Assembly: GCA_031411235.1 (NCBI GenBank) | Contig: JANOAR010000052.1 | Span: 17,876 to 81,875 of the forward strand | Source: JANOAR01 sp031411235 | GTDB taxonomy: Bacteria > Verrucomicrobiota > Verrucomicrobiia > Verrucomicrobiales > Verrucomicrobiaceae | Direction of reading: 5' to 3' | DNA: 64,000 bases | Shown: in pieces, positions 55,241 through 63,983 of the stretch | Layout: each line of letters starts with the position of its first letter | Numbering within the stretch: position 1 is the stretch's first letter | Program-made: the position numbers and the translations under genes | The notes under the pieces: generated by a model | Told to the model about the DNA's origin: nothing | Seen by the model: the letters and a program-made list of their open reading frames with translations, nothing else | The model's database searches: none

Positions 55241-57088
55241 TTAAGGTGCCCGCCTGCCGAATTTTCGATCAAGCTCAGCGTATGAAATTTGGATGAGTGT
55301 GGGTCGCCCATGCGGGCAGCAATAGGGCATCTCGCAGATGAGTAGATCGCGCAGCAACCCTCGTAACTCTGGCTCGCGCAGGTAGTCATTGGCCTTCACC
55401 GCATGGCGGCACACCGTCGTTGCGATCATATCCTCGCCGAGGCGCAGCGATGAGGAACGCGAGCTTAGCCCAGACAGCTCCTCGACGACTTCATTGAGCA
55501 AATGCAGCGGATCATCCGTCGCCATGAACGAAGGCAACGAATCAATCTTGAACGTGTTCGCGCCGAAGGCTTCGGCCTCGATACCGAGCTTCGCCAATGA
55601 GGGTAAATTGCGGCTCAGCAAGTCGTAGTCGCGGGGGCTCACATGCAGCATCAGCGGCAGCAACAGCCGCTGTGTAGGCACGCCCTCCGCTTCCATCGAG
55701 CGGCGCATTTTTTCAAATAACACACGCTCGTGTGCCGCGTGCTGATCCATCAATACCAAGCCATCCTTGCTCTCCATGAGCACATACAACTTGTTCAGCA
55801 CGCCCATGATTCGGTAGTCATCCGCGCTGTCCGTGGTGCTTGGTTGGATCGTCGTCGTCGTTGGTGGTGAATGGGCGGCGGGCTCTGCTGCCAATGGACG
55901 TGTTGTTATCGTAGCAAAAGAACGTGGCGACACTTCGATCGTCGTTGGTTCAAACTCGGCCCAATCGCGTCGCAGCTTTGTCTGCTCTTGAGTCGGCAGG
56001 GCGAGACTCGCCTGCTGCTCAAAGGCAAGCGATGAACTCACCTCAGTAGAACTGCTAGCTATTCGCGGTGCTGTGGGATGCCCCTGCGGCAGCGCTCGAC
56101 TTTGATTCAGTGTATCCTGGATCGCCCGTGCCACAGCCTCGCGAACGATTTGAGAATCATGAAAGCGCACCTCCTTCTTCGCCGGATGGACATTGATATC
56201 AAAGGCATGGGGATCCATGCGCAGGAATAAAAAGGTGACGGGGTACTGCCCCTTCATGAGCGTGGTATGGTAGCCCTCGCGCATCCCATAACTGATGGCG
56301 GAACTTTCAATGGGACGACCATTCAGGAACACCACTTGCATGGAGCGATTGGTGCGGCTGAAGCCTGGCCCACCAATGTATCCAGAGACCACAATGCCGA
56401 AGCGCTCGACCTCGATCACTGGCAACAAACGCTCCGCCAACTCATCACCCACAAGGCCGCGTATGCGCTCGATCACCTCCGCAGTGCCGGGCAAGTGGTA
56501 CATCACTTCATCATCCTTGGTCAGAGTAAAGGCGACCTGGGGATTGGCGATAGCGTGTAGCCTGAACTGTTGTTCGACATGAGAAAACTCGGTGGTTTCG
56601 GTGCGCAAAAATTTGCGCCGCGCAGGCACATTATAGAATAGCGAGCGAGCCTCAATGCTGGTGCCATAGGCGCAGCCGCTATCTCGCACCGCGACGAGTT
56701 TTCCACCATTGACCTCGACTTCAGTGCCAGCGGAGGCTCCTGCTTCTCGCGTCTGCAAACGAAAGCGAGACACACTGGCGATGCTCGGCAGCGCTTCTCC
56801 GCGAAACCCAAACGTCTCGATCGCCGCGAGATCTTCTTTGGTGCGAATTTTGCTCGTCGCATGACGTTCGATGGACAGCAGAGCATCCTCCCGCCCCATG
56901 CCGCTGCCGTTGTCGGTGATGCGTATCAGCGACGAACCGCCGCGCTGCACGGCGACCTCAATATGCGCCGCGCCTGCATCCAGACTGTTTTCAACCAACT
57001 CACGCACGACCGCAGCGGGACGTTCGACCACTTCACCAGCGGCGACTTGGCTGGCCAAGGCATCGGAAAGAATACGTATATTTGACAT
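55241..57088 (-). CDS. mutL: DNA mismatch repair protein MutL (endonuclease type)
   Basis: 615 residues. The GHKL ATPase domain shows VRELVENSLDAGA, ITDNGSGM, RHATSKI and TFGFRGEALPSI. A variable linker (about 340-420) precedes the C-terminal dimerisation domain. That domain carries the metal-binding endonuclease motif DQHAAHERVLFE (the DQHA-x2-E-x4-E pattern, near residue 447), a CRHAVKAND segment and the terminal CPHGRP. MutL of this type nicks DNA itself, which fits a species without MutH. Its partner mutS is not in the window. Confidence 0.95.
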   Translation of the reverse strand: MSNIRILSDALASQVAAGEVVERPAAVVRELVENSLDAGAAHIEVAVQRGGSSLIRITDNGSGMGREDALLSIERHATSKIRTKEDLAAIETFGFRGEALPSIASVSRFRLQTREAGASAGTEVEVNGGKLVAVRDSGCAYGTSIEARSLFYNVPARRKFLRTETTEFSHVEQQFRLHAIANPQVAFTLTKDDEVMYHLPGTAEVIERIRGLVGDELAERLLPVIEVERFGIVVSGYIGGPGFSRTNRSMQVVFLNGRPIESSAISYGMREGYHTTLMKGQYPVTFLFLRMDPHAFDINVHPAKKEVRFHDSQIVREAVARAIQDTLNQSRALPQGHPTAPRIASSSTEVSSSLAFEQQASLALPTQEQTKLRRDWAEFEPTTIEVSPRSFATITTRPLAAEPAAHSPPTTTTIQPSTTDSADDYRIMGVLNKLYVLMESKDGLVLMDQHAAHERVLFEKMRRSMEAEGVPTQRLLLPLMLHVSPRDYDLLSRNLPSLAKLGIEAEAFGANTFKIDSLPSFMATDDPLHLLNEVVEELSGLSSRSSSLRLGEDMIATTVCRHAVKANDYLREPELRGLLRDLLICEMPYCCPHGRPTLIQISYAELDRKFGRRAP

Positions 57089-57240
57089 GCTGAATGAATA
57101 AAAAATGCGAAGTTAGCACGTAGGTTGCTCCAGTCGTAACACAAGCTCATGTCCGCAGTCCGTTCCAACGGTTTGCAAGTTGAGCAAGTGTTTAGCACAT
57201 CAGGCACTCAAGGGGCCTAGCACCTGCTTGCACTTTTCCC

Positions 57241-57567
57241 ATGATCTTCCTCTCTCCAACAGCCATCATCCAACTCAAAGACATGCTCACCTCGGGCGAT
57301 GCCACTCGTGGTCTGAGGCTGCATGTTGAGAAAGGTGGCTGCGCAGGTTGGCAGTACACGATGAAGCTGGATGTAGCGGGGCAGAATGATCAGGTCTTCC
57401 GCCAAGAGGGTGTCTCAGTGATCGTTGACGACGAAAGTCTGTCGTTTTTACGCGGCTCGCGTATCGACTATGTGGACAGTCTCAATGACACGGGCTTCAA
57501 AGTAGAGAACCCCAACGCCACCCGTAGCTGTGGCTGTGGAACATCTTTTGAGCCCAAAATCCGCTAG
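57241..57567 (+). CDS. A-type iron-sulfur carrier (HesB/IscA/ErpA family)
   Basis: 108 residues. The family fold is complete: an N-terminal LSPTAIIQLKDML, LRLHVEKGGCAGWQY with the first Cys, YVDSLNDTGFKVENPNA and the C-terminal SCGCGTSF with the Cys pair. The three cysteines that hold the cluster are present. It delivers Fe-S clusters to apoproteins. There is no nearby isc or suf operon, so the exact subtype (IscA, SufA or ErpA) is not decided. Confidence 0.9.
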   Translation: MIFLSPTAIIQLKDMLTSGDATRGLRLHVEKGGCAGWQYTMKLDVAGQNDQVFRQEGVSVIVDDESLSFLRGSRIDYVDSLNDTGFKVENPNATRSCGCGTSFEPKIR

Positions 57568-57681
57568 ACTCATTTTTTTTCACAATGTTCAAGAAAACTC
57601 TTTTCAAATTTACCGTAATTTGTTAATAACAGTCGTGAATTTTGAGCGAGCTTCATAAATAATTTTTTTCTCTTTTTTGCC

Positions 57682-58482
57682 ATGCGCATACAATTTCTCA
57701 GTGATGGATCCGAATTCCGAAGCTACGGCGGCGGAAATTTTTCAAAAACCAAAGGTGATGGTGGCATCTACTGGTGGACTATTTTTATAACTTTGCTAAT
57801 GATCCTAGCTACTGCGTGCTGGCTCGGCCCAATTGTCGCTTTTGCGTACCCAGAGAAGCCTTTCAGCTATCGGTTGCTGACAAAACTACAAAAACTAGAA
57901 CCCATCCGCAAGTTCTCCCCATTATCCGTTCCACACGGGAAATTCTTGGATCCAGCCGCGCTGCTCTCGACCTATTTCTACCACTCCCCCAAAGAGTTGC
58001 GTGATGCTAATGATCAACTGAAGCGTAATTACATCAAGAACTTCAAAGACCAAGACCCTGCCTATATCAGTGGTTCATTCACCGTCCTCGGCGCGCGTCC
58101 CCTCACGGCTTCTGATGTATTCACTTCAGGTTGGATCGTCGTCGCTCGCTCATCCAAAATCGAAGATGTCGATGTGGAAATAGTCTTCCCAGGCTTGGTG
58201 AGTGATACCTCGCCTTTTGAAGTTGGTAGCCCGCTCGCCCTTGATGCCAAGACGACTTTCGCTAACGTCATTCACGTCGAGAAGATCAAGCCCGACCGCC
58301 TTTCGGTGACTGTCGTGCCGATTGTTTATGAAGACCTAGCTATGAAGGGGAGCCGTGTGGCGATGAGTGCTCCACTGGCGCTCAATATGGAAGCTGCGTG
58401 GCCCATCGCTCGCGATATCAAGATCACTGCTCCTGGCGAAACCGCCGCTCCCGAATCAGAACATAAAGTAGCGTCCAAGTAA
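57682..58482 (+). CDS. Membrane-anchored protein, unknown
   Basis: 266 residues with one strong transmembrane helix (about 32-56). The remaining 200 residues are outside the membrane and beta-rich (GSFTVLGARPLTASDVFTSGWIVVARSS, then VEIVFPGLVSDTSPFEVGSPLA). No family is recognised. The upstream 114 bp is AT-rich with several T-runs, unusual for this window, and is likely a strong promoter. A terminator follows. Confidence 0.7.
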   Translation: MRIQFLSDGSEFRSYGGGNFSKTKGDGGIYWWTIFITLLMILATACWLGPIVAFAYPEKPFSYRLLTKLQKLEPIRKFSPLSVPHGKFLDPAALLSTYFYHSPKELRDANDQLKRNYIKNFKDQDPAYISGSFTVLGARPLTASDVFTSGWIVVARSSKIEDVDVEIVFPGLVSDTSPFEVGSPLALDAKTTFANVIHVEKIKPDRLSVTVVPIVYEDLAMKGSRVAMSAPLALNMEAAWPIARDIKITAPGETAAPESEHKVASK

Positions 58483-58507
58483 TCGCAGACGTTTTCTCAA
58501 ATACCCA

Positions 58508-58545
58508 CGGCTGGCGAGGCAGAGATGCCCGCCAGCCGCTTTTTT
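58508..58545 (+). terminator. Rho-independent terminator of the unknown membrane gene
   Basis: CGGCTGGCG and CGCCAGCCG form a perfect 9-bp stem around a 13-base loop, followed by CTTTTTT on the plus strand. The next gene (58576) is on the minus strand. Confidence 0.85.
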
Positions 58546-58575
58546 AGCTCTGCACACAACGTTCCAAGCTCGCGC

Positions 58576-59277
58576 TCACTGCTTATCTTGGCCGTAGTAG
58601 GCATTGGGGCCGTGTTTTCTGGCACTGTGTTTCTCCAGAATATAACTGGGGATAGGGCCAAGTGTGGGACGTAAACTCAGCGAGCCCAGGGCGAGTTGGG
58701 CGCACATCTCAAGCGCAATGCTGTTGTTGAGAGAATCCATCGCCGTTTTCCCAAAACAGAACGGTGCATGGTGAAGCTGAAGCACGCCGGGCATCTCCAA
58801 CGGGCTGAGCGCCAGTTCTCGCAAGCGCTCAACAATGGCCACCCCTGTGTAGTGCTCATAGTCAGTGGCGACCTCTTCCGGCGTTAAGGCGCGGACGATG
58901 GGCACGGTGCCATGAAAATGATCGGCATGGGTCGTGCCGAAACAGGGCAAATCGCAGCCTGCCTGTGAAAACATGGTCGCGTAGGCGCTGTGAGTGTGGG
59001 TGATACCGCCGACTTCGGCGAATTCCTGGTAGATCACCAGATGGGTCTTGGTGTCGGAGGAAGGTCGCAGTGTCCCCTCGACCACTCGTCCTTCGAGGTC
59101 GAGAACGACCATATCCTCTGGGCGCAGTGCATCATAGGCCACGCCACTTGGCTTGATGCACCAGAGACCCTTGGCGCGGTCGATACCGCTCACGTTGCCC
59201 CAGGTGAGTTTCACCAGGCCGCTGCCCACGAGATCGCGATTCGCAGCGCAGACTTCTTCCTTCAAATTCATCATCAT
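58576..59277 (-). CDS. L-ribulose-5-phosphate 4-epimerase-like class II aldolase
   Basis: 233 residues, beginning with three successive ATG codons at 59277-59269. Class II aldolase features are present: LVKLTWGNVSGID, KPSGVAYDALRPEDMVVLDLEG, the zinc His pair in ITHTHSAYATMFSQAG, and ATDYEHYTGVAIVERL then LQLHHAPFCFGKTAMDSLNNSIALE. The last replaces the usual HGPFTWG with HHAPFCFG. The length and the CFGTTHADHFHG segment match AraD/UlaF. It would link L-ribulose- or L-ascorbate-derived sugars to the pentose pathway. No araA or araB is nearby. Confidence 0.85.
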   Translation of the reverse strand: MMMNLKEEVCAANRDLVGSGLVKLTWGNVSGIDRAKGLWCIKPSGVAYDALRPEDMVVLDLEGRVVEGTLRPSSDTKTHLVIYQEFAEVGGITHTHSAYATMFSQAGCDLPCFGTTHADHFHGTVPIVRALTPEEVATDYEHYTGVAIVERLRELALSPLEMPGVLQLHHAPFCFGKTAMDSLNNSIALEMCAQLALGSLSLRPTLGPIPSYILEKHSARKHGPNAYYGQDKQ

Positions 59278-59340
59278 GGTGAACCGATAGGAGCAGCGAA
59301 TCTAGCCCTGCCAAGCGTCATTCTTCACGGGGCATAAATA

Positions 59341-59407
59341 GGCCAAGCCGTCAGAAATTAATTAATTGTTATAATTTATGATTTCCATATAAAAACCTCA
59401 TCTTTGC
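59341..59407 (+). promoter_or_regulatory. AT-rich promoter region of the split M48-like genes
   Basis: A 60-bp AT-rich island contains TATAAT at 59370-59375, 33 bp before the start codon at 59408. No good -35 hexamer is seen 16-18 bp upstream. It is the most AT-rich stretch in this part of the window. Confidence 0.3.
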
Positions 59408-59737
59408 ATGTCACTTGCAGCCCTCATCACACCCATCGAATCCCAGGCCAAGCATTCTGCTCTGCCTCGATGGCTGTTGTTATCCCGAGTGGCACGGTTT
59501 TGCACAGCTCTTTTTATTATAGGGCTTCCAGTGATCTATTGCCTCGGAGTTGTTGGCTTGTCTTGGCTGGCCGCTTGGCATATTCATTTGTCGCTTCACG
59601 CTTTGCATTTGGGTAGTGACATGGCCTTGAGTGACATCTGGTTATTATTAAAATTAATAGCAGAGGGCGGCGGAGCGGTTTTGCTGATGCGGCAGCTTTT
59701 GCCACGCCACGATCCCCCACGGCATCCATTGCGTTGA
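59408..59737 (+). CDS. N-terminal membrane part of a split M48-like peptidase homologue
   Basis: 109 residues with two hydrophobic segments (about 30-56 and 72-92) and a terminal LLPRHDPPRHPLR. In intact M48 proteins of this type a similar double membrane segment followed by a Pro-rich turn leads directly into the peptidase domain. Here the frame ends in TGA at 59735-59737, which overlaps the ATG of the next gene. The pair therefore looks like one ancestral gene split by a frameshift, or a translationally coupled pair. Confidence 0.6.
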   Translation: MSLAALITPIESQAKHSALPRWLLLSRVARFCTALFIIGLPVIYCLGVVGLSWLAAWHIHLSLHALHLGSDMALSDIWLLLKLIAEGGGAVLLMRQLLPRHDPPRHPLR

Positions 59738-61041
59738 TGATGAGCGACCAAGTCGAGCTATCCAAAGCGCTCGCTTTCATCTGCGAAAAGCTGCGGGCTC
59801 CCTTGCCTCGTGAAATCATCGCCGACACTGGGTGTGATTTTCGCGCTGACTTCCGCCAGTTCAGCGATGTAATTTTCGGGCGGTGCCTTCGCTTGCGGAT
59901 AGGCATGTCGGCCACTGTTGGCCTGTCGGCAGAGCAGTTTTTGGGACTGCTAGCACACGAGTTCGCCTTTTATTCCAGAGGCAGTGGCACCATCTCGTCG
60001 TGGGTCATTCGCCATGTCCATGAGTGGTTCGAGTTGCGTATTCAGCACGACCCTTGGCTGGATATTTTGCGGGAACGAAGGTTGACGGGAGGCTTCACCA
60101 AAAAGGTTTTTTTCTCTCTGGCTTGGTTTGTGGTGTGGCTATCGCTACTCCCCCTGCGCCTCTTGTATGCTCTTTGTCGTCTCGTAAGCGCCTCGGTGAT
60201 GCAGGAGATGGTGCTCGATGCTGATACCTGCGCGGCGAACTTAATTGGCTCGGACGCCTATGCCCAGGCTCTGCATCATCATGCTCTTTCTTTGGCTCAC
60301 TGGACGCGTCATATCATGGATAGTTTGGAAGGGGTGTTACGCCAGTTTGAGGGCAAGTTGGAGACGCGTCTCGCCTGCTCGCTGGAGCTACTGTGGCGAG
60401 CCGAGCCAGCCAGCCTTCCCTCACGGCTCGTCGAAGTCCGCACCACGCTGCCTCACTGTATGCTTATTTATGAGGGCCTGGGCATGCAGCTCCCTCTTTT
60501 GCGCGAACTCATGACGCACTTCAGCGCCTTCCAGGCTCTCGGTGCCGCCGTGGCCACCGTGGTGGATTCTGCAAGCTATTACACCACCTTGCAAAAGTCC
60601 CTCCCCTCCGTGACCAACCTTGTGAATGAAATACTTCAGTGTTTGGAGGCCACACCCTACCCCTTCAAGACCAACTGGGGTGACCAGGGCATCACGCTAG
60701 CTCAGTACCTATCGCCCCATGCCAGCCTCGACGAAATAGCGTCTCCTGACAGCGGCCACTCACCGATGGATCGACGCTTGCTGGCGCAAAAACAAAGCAA
60801 GCGACTCAGCGAAGTCGTTGCCCCTTTCATCGACCGCTACCTCGGCCTTTACCACCAGTCCTTCGCCTGGGTGGCAAAGGCAGCCGACATGGCGGAATGG
60901 CAATTCATCAGACCTCCTTCGCCCAAAACGAATCGAAAAACCCACAACATCCAGGTTCAAACAAGCGCTCTAGCACCACCTCCCAAATCCAGCCATGACC
61001 CTAAACTCGCCTACGGTGAAAAGACCCGCGCCTATGCCTGA
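59737..61041 (+). CDS. M48-like peptidase homologue with broken zinc motif
   Basis: 434 residues from the ATG at 59737. FLGLLAHEFAFYSRGSGTISSWVIRHVHEWFELRIQHDPWLD matches the M48 region HEFGHFSQG...RR, but the HExxH motif reads His74-Glu75-Phe-Ala-Phe78, so the second zinc His is lost. The third-ligand region MQEMVLDADTCAANLIGSDAYAQAL (Glu157) is kept. A membrane segment lies near 125-145. It is probably an inactive or altered protease homologue. The C-terminus is Pro/Lys-rich and disordered. Confidence 0.65.
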   Translation: MMSDQVELSKALAFICEKLRAPLPREIIADTGCDFRADFRQFSDVIFGRCLRLRIGMSATVGLSAEQFLGLLAHEFAFYSRGSGTISSWVIRHVHEWFELRIQHDPWLDILRERRLTGGFTKKVFFSLAWFVVWLSLLPLRLLYALCRLVSASVMQEMVLDADTCAANLIGSDAYAQALHHHALSLAHWTRHIMDSLEGVLRQFEGKLETRLACSLELLWRAEPASLPSRLVEVRTTLPHCMLIYEGLGMQLPLLRELMTHFSAFQALGAAVATVVDSASYYTTLQKSLPSVTNLVNEILQCLEATPYPFKTNWGDQGITLAQYLSPHASLDEIASPDSGHSPMDRRLLAQKQSKRLSEVVAPFIDRYLGLYHQSFAWVAKAADMAEWQFIRPPSPKTNRKTHNIQVQTSALAPPPKSSHDPKLAYGEKTRAYA

Positions 61042-61191
61042 ACGCTGCAATTCAGCGAGAGGCAACTAGCCGAAGTAGCCCTCCCTTCAAACCCAGAGAT
61101 CGGGGGGTGAAATACCAGCTCAATTTACCGCCTGGGCGCAAAGACAAGCATTGAGTTGGCCGCCTTTTAGCTCCACCTTCTCGCTCATCAG

Positions 61192-61572
61192 ATGATCCTT
61201 CTCCAGCCACTCAACCCTCCTTCCAGCGGGCCCGTTGTTATGCCAGTGGCCCCATCGCGCCCGCGCACCGCGCAGCCCATTACCAAGCCAGCCCCACCCC
61301 TACCCGAGCCACCATGGCATGTCATTCTCATCAATGATGACGACCACTCCTATGAATACGTTATCGAGATGATTGAAACCATCTTCGGCCTCCCCAAGGA
61401 GCGCTGTTTTCAGATCGCCAAGGATGTCGATGAAAATGGCCGCGTCATCGTCGTCACCGTCCACAAAGAACTCGCCGAACTCCGCTGCGACCAAATCCAG
61501 GAATACGGCCCTGACCCCCGAATCAAAGAATGCCTCGGCTCCATGAGCGCCGAAATGGAACCCGCCGCTTAA
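61192..61572 (+). CDS. clpS: ATP-dependent Clp protease adaptor ClpS
   Basis: 126 residues. A Pro-rich N-terminal extension of about 40 residues precedes the ClpS core: PWHVILINDDDHSYEYVIEMIETIFGLP, IAKDVDENGRVIVVTVHKELAELRCDQI. The core has the N-degron pocket residues of the NDD region and the ClpA-binding helix. ClpS presents N-end-rule substrates to ClpA. The sequence LINDDDHSYEYV is the Verrucomicrobia/Planctomycetes form. The clpA gene is not in the window. Confidence 0.92.
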   Translation: MILLQPLNPPSSGPVVMPVAPSRPRTAQPITKPAPPLPEPPWHVILINDDDHSYEYVIEMIETIFGLPKERCFQIAKDVDENGRVIVVTVHKELAELRCDQIQEYGPDPRIKECLGSMSAEMEPAA

Positions 61573-61573
61573 A

Positions 61574-61735
61574 GAACATCGAACATCCAACTTTGAACGT
61601 TCAAGATCGAACTTAAAACGGCATCAGGCAACAGACTGCTGCCAACACTTCACGACCTTCTTTCGGTCTTCTCACCTCCTCCTTCCCCATTCGATGTTGG
61701 ACGTTCGATGTTCAATGTTCGATGTTCCCCCCCCC
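61574..61735. repeat. Inverted copies of an AACATCGAAC-type intergenic repeat
   Basis: GAACATCGAACATCCAAC at about 61576-61593 is echoed in inverted form by GATGTTGGACGTTCGATGTTC at about 61692-61712, then TGTTCGATGTTC. The two clusters flank a 90-bp spacer and could pair in the transcript between clpS and the amidotransferase gene. Such runs are dispersed intergenic repeats of unknown role. Confidence 0.55.
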
Positions 61736-61738
61736 GCC

Positions 61739-62314
61739 ATGCTCCTCATCATCGACAACTACGACTCCTTCACCTACAACCTCGTCCAATACTTTGGCGA
61801 GATGGGAGCGGACATGCAAATCCGGCGCAACGACCAAATCACACCTGACGAAATCGCCAAGCTCCAGCCCAGCCACATCTGCATCTCGCCAGGTCCCTGC
61901 ACCCCGAAGGAAGCTGGCATCAGCACCACCGTGATCGAGCGCTTCGGCTCTACCACCCCCATCCTCGGCGTCTGCCTCGGCCACCAGTGCATCGGCCATG
62001 TCTTCGGTGGCGATGTCGTCCGTGCAGACCGGCTCATGCATGGCAAAACCTCCCTCATCAAGCACACGGGCACCTCCGTTTTCACAGGCCTCCCAGACCC
62101 CTTCGTCGCCACTCGCTACCACTCGCTCCTGGTCAAACGAGCAACGCTCCCCGAGTGCCTCGAAATCACAGCCGTTGCATCTGATGACGAAAGTGAGATC
62201 ATGGGCCTACGGCATCGCGAGCACCCCATACACGGGGTTCAATTCCACCCTGAATCCATCCTCACGCATGAAGGAAAACGCCTGCTCAAAAATTTTCTGG
62301 AACTTGCTCGCTAA
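61739..62314 (+). CDS. Glutamine amidotransferase of anthranilate/aminodeoxychorismate synthase (TrpG/PabA)
   Basis: 191 residues from the ATG at 61739 (an upstream in-frame ATG lies in the repeat). Class I amidotransferase: IIDNYDSFTYNLVQYFGEMG at the N-terminus, SPGPCTPKEAGI, the catalytic Cys in GVCLGHQCIGHVFGG, and the His-Glu pair in HGVQFHPESILTHEG. It supplies ammonia from glutamine to TrpE or PabB. Neither partner is in the window, so TrpG and PabA cannot be separated; it may serve both. Confidence 0.92.
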   Translation: MLLIIDNYDSFTYNLVQYFGEMGADMQIRRNDQITPDEIAKLQPSHICISPGPCTPKEAGISTTVIERFGSTTPILGVCLGHQCIGHVFGGDVVRADRLMHGKTSLIKHTGTSVFTGLPDPFVATRYHSLLVKRATLPECLEITAVASDDESEIMGLRHREHPIHGVQFHPESILTHEGKRLLKNFLELAR

Positions 62315-62368
62315 CACTCAATTATTTTCCATAGTCTCAGCAAGCTGAGACGAAACCATCTTCCCAAA

Positions 62369-63811
62369 ATGTCACGACTTTCTGCCATCCGCGACGCCCT
62401 CGCGCAGTCACCACAGAACTCCTCGCTGCTCCTCCTTTATGGGCACGCTTGCTTGGAAGAACTGCTCCTCGAAGAAGCTCGCGATGCCTTCGACCGCGTC
62501 CTCGTCCAGGATCGCGACAACGCCGACGCCCAGCTAGGCGTCGCCCGCGTTCTCTTCATGATGAGTGATCCCTCCGGAGCCGCCGTCCGTGCCGAGCGCG
62601 TCCTCTTAAAAGATCCCAACCACGCCGCGGCCCACCTCCTGCTCAGTCGCGTCTTCCTCAGCGAGGGCGACCGCAAAAAAGCCATCGAACACTTTGAAAA
62701 AGCCGCCCGCAGCGACGGTGCCATCCTCGATCCTGCCCTCGAACGCGAGTTGGGCCGCACCGCCAACGACGTGCGCAAAGCCTCCAACCCGCCCCCGTTC
62801 TCGGACACCAACTACATGGGCGAGCCTTTCTCCTCGGGCGACATGCCCGTGGATAGCTACGGCGATGAACCCTTCATCGACGACGGTGCTGATGACTGGC
62901 GGCCCGAGACTTTCTTCGCCCCAGGCGACCCCGAGCGCGGCAAAGTCACCTTTGAAGCCGTCGGTGGAATGGAAGAGCTGAAGGAAGAAATTCGCCTCAA
63001 GATCATCTACCCCCTCCAGCACCCCGACCTCTACAAAGCCTACGGGCGCAAGGCAGGCGGCGGCATCCTCATCTTTGGCCCACCCGGCTGTGGCAAGACC
63101 CTCATGCTCCGCGCCATCGCGGGCGAAGTCGGTTGCAACTACTTCGCCATCGGTCTGCACGAAATTTTCGACCCCTACTTCGGCAGCAGCGAGCGCAACC
63201 TCCACCAAGTCTTCGAGACCGCCCGCGCCAATGCCCCCTGCGTGCTCGTCTTTGACGAACTCGACAGCCTCGCGGTGGATCGCCGCAACGTCCGCGAAAG
63301 CCAAGTGCGGAACCTCGTGAATCAGTTCCTTTTTGAACTTGATGGCCTGCGCGCCGACAATGCCAGCATCCTCGTCATCGGAGCCACCAATGCCCCGTGG
63401 CAGCTCGACCCCGCCTTCCGCCGCCCAGGCCGTTTCGACCAGACTATCTTCGTCGCGCCGCCCGACCGGCCCGCCCGCGCCGAGATCATCGAGCTTCAGG
63501 CCAAAGACAAGCCCATCACCCAGCTCGACACCGACGAAATCGCCATCGCCACCAAAGGCTTCACGGGAGCCGATTTGAAGTGGGTCTTCGACCGCGCCGC
63601 CGAGCTAGCCCTGTCAGAAGCCCTGCATTCAGGCCGACCCGTGCCCATCACTATGGATCTCATCCTGCAAGTCGTCGCCTCCCATCAGCCCTCCACTCGC
63701 GAATGGTTCGAAGGCATGAGGCCCCACGTCACTGAAGCCGGAGCCGCGCAAGACAGCGCCTACAACGAAGTGCGTAAGTTCCTCAGCGCCACCTCTTCGA
63801 TTGAGCGGTAA
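62369..63811 (+). CDS. AAA ATPase with N-terminal TPR repeats
   Basis: 480 residues. Residues 1-125 hold about three TPR units (LLLLYGHACLEELLLEEARDAFDRVL, ADAQLGVARVLFMMSDPSGAAVRAERVL, AAAHLLLSRVFLSEGDRKKAIEHFEKA). A disordered acidic linker follows. The AAA module begins with VTFEAVGGMEELKEEI (about 191) and has Walker A FGPPGCGKT, Walker B VLVFDELDSLA, sensor 1 GATNAP and the arginine-finger region RRPGRFD. The small lid domain has GFTGADLKWVFDRAAELAL. It resembles the FtsH/VCP type of AAA unfoldase but has no protease domain. The substrates bound by the TPR part are unknown. Confidence 0.9.
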   Translation: MSRLSAIRDALAQSPQNSSLLLLYGHACLEELLLEEARDAFDRVLVQDRDNADAQLGVARVLFMMSDPSGAAVRAERVLLKDPNHAAAHLLLSRVFLSEGDRKKAIEHFEKAARSDGAILDPALERELGRTANDVRKASNPPPFSDTNYMGEPFSSGDMPVDSYGDEPFIDDGADDWRPETFFAPGDPERGKVTFEAVGGMEELKEEIRLKIIYPLQHPDLYKAYGRKAGGGILIFGPPGCGKTLMLRAIAGEVGCNYFAIGLHEIFDPYFGSSERNLHQVFETARANAPCVLVFDELDSLAVDRRNVRESQVRNLVNQFLFELDGLRADNASILVIGATNAPWQLDPAFRRPGRFDQTIFVAPPDRPARAEIIELQAKDKPITQLDTDEIAIATKGFTGADLKWVFDRAAELALSEALHSGRPVPITMDLILQVVASHQPSTREWFEGMRPHVTEAGAAQDSAYNEVRKFLSATSSIER

Positions 63812-63898
63812 CAGCGCTCCTTTGTGCGCTTGGGAAAAATTTAGTGCTTCAGCTATTCTAGGGCACATCCGGAAACTCAAAAACCGCCTCTAAACTTG

Positions 63899-63983
63899 AT
63901 CAAAGAGTGGCGCGGAGCCGGAAGATGAGGCAAGCAGGAGCGTGGCAAGTTTCATCCCCTTCGGCAACCCAGGACTCTTTGAT
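63899..63983. repeat. 10-bp inverted repeat pair at the right edge
   Basis: ATCAAAGAGT (63899-63908) and ACTCTTTGAT (63974-63983) are perfect inverted repeats 65 bp apart. The stretch 63812-64000 otherwise holds no recognisable gene; short open frames there have no family support. It could be the two ends of a miniature element or a long-range hairpin. Confidence 0.35.
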
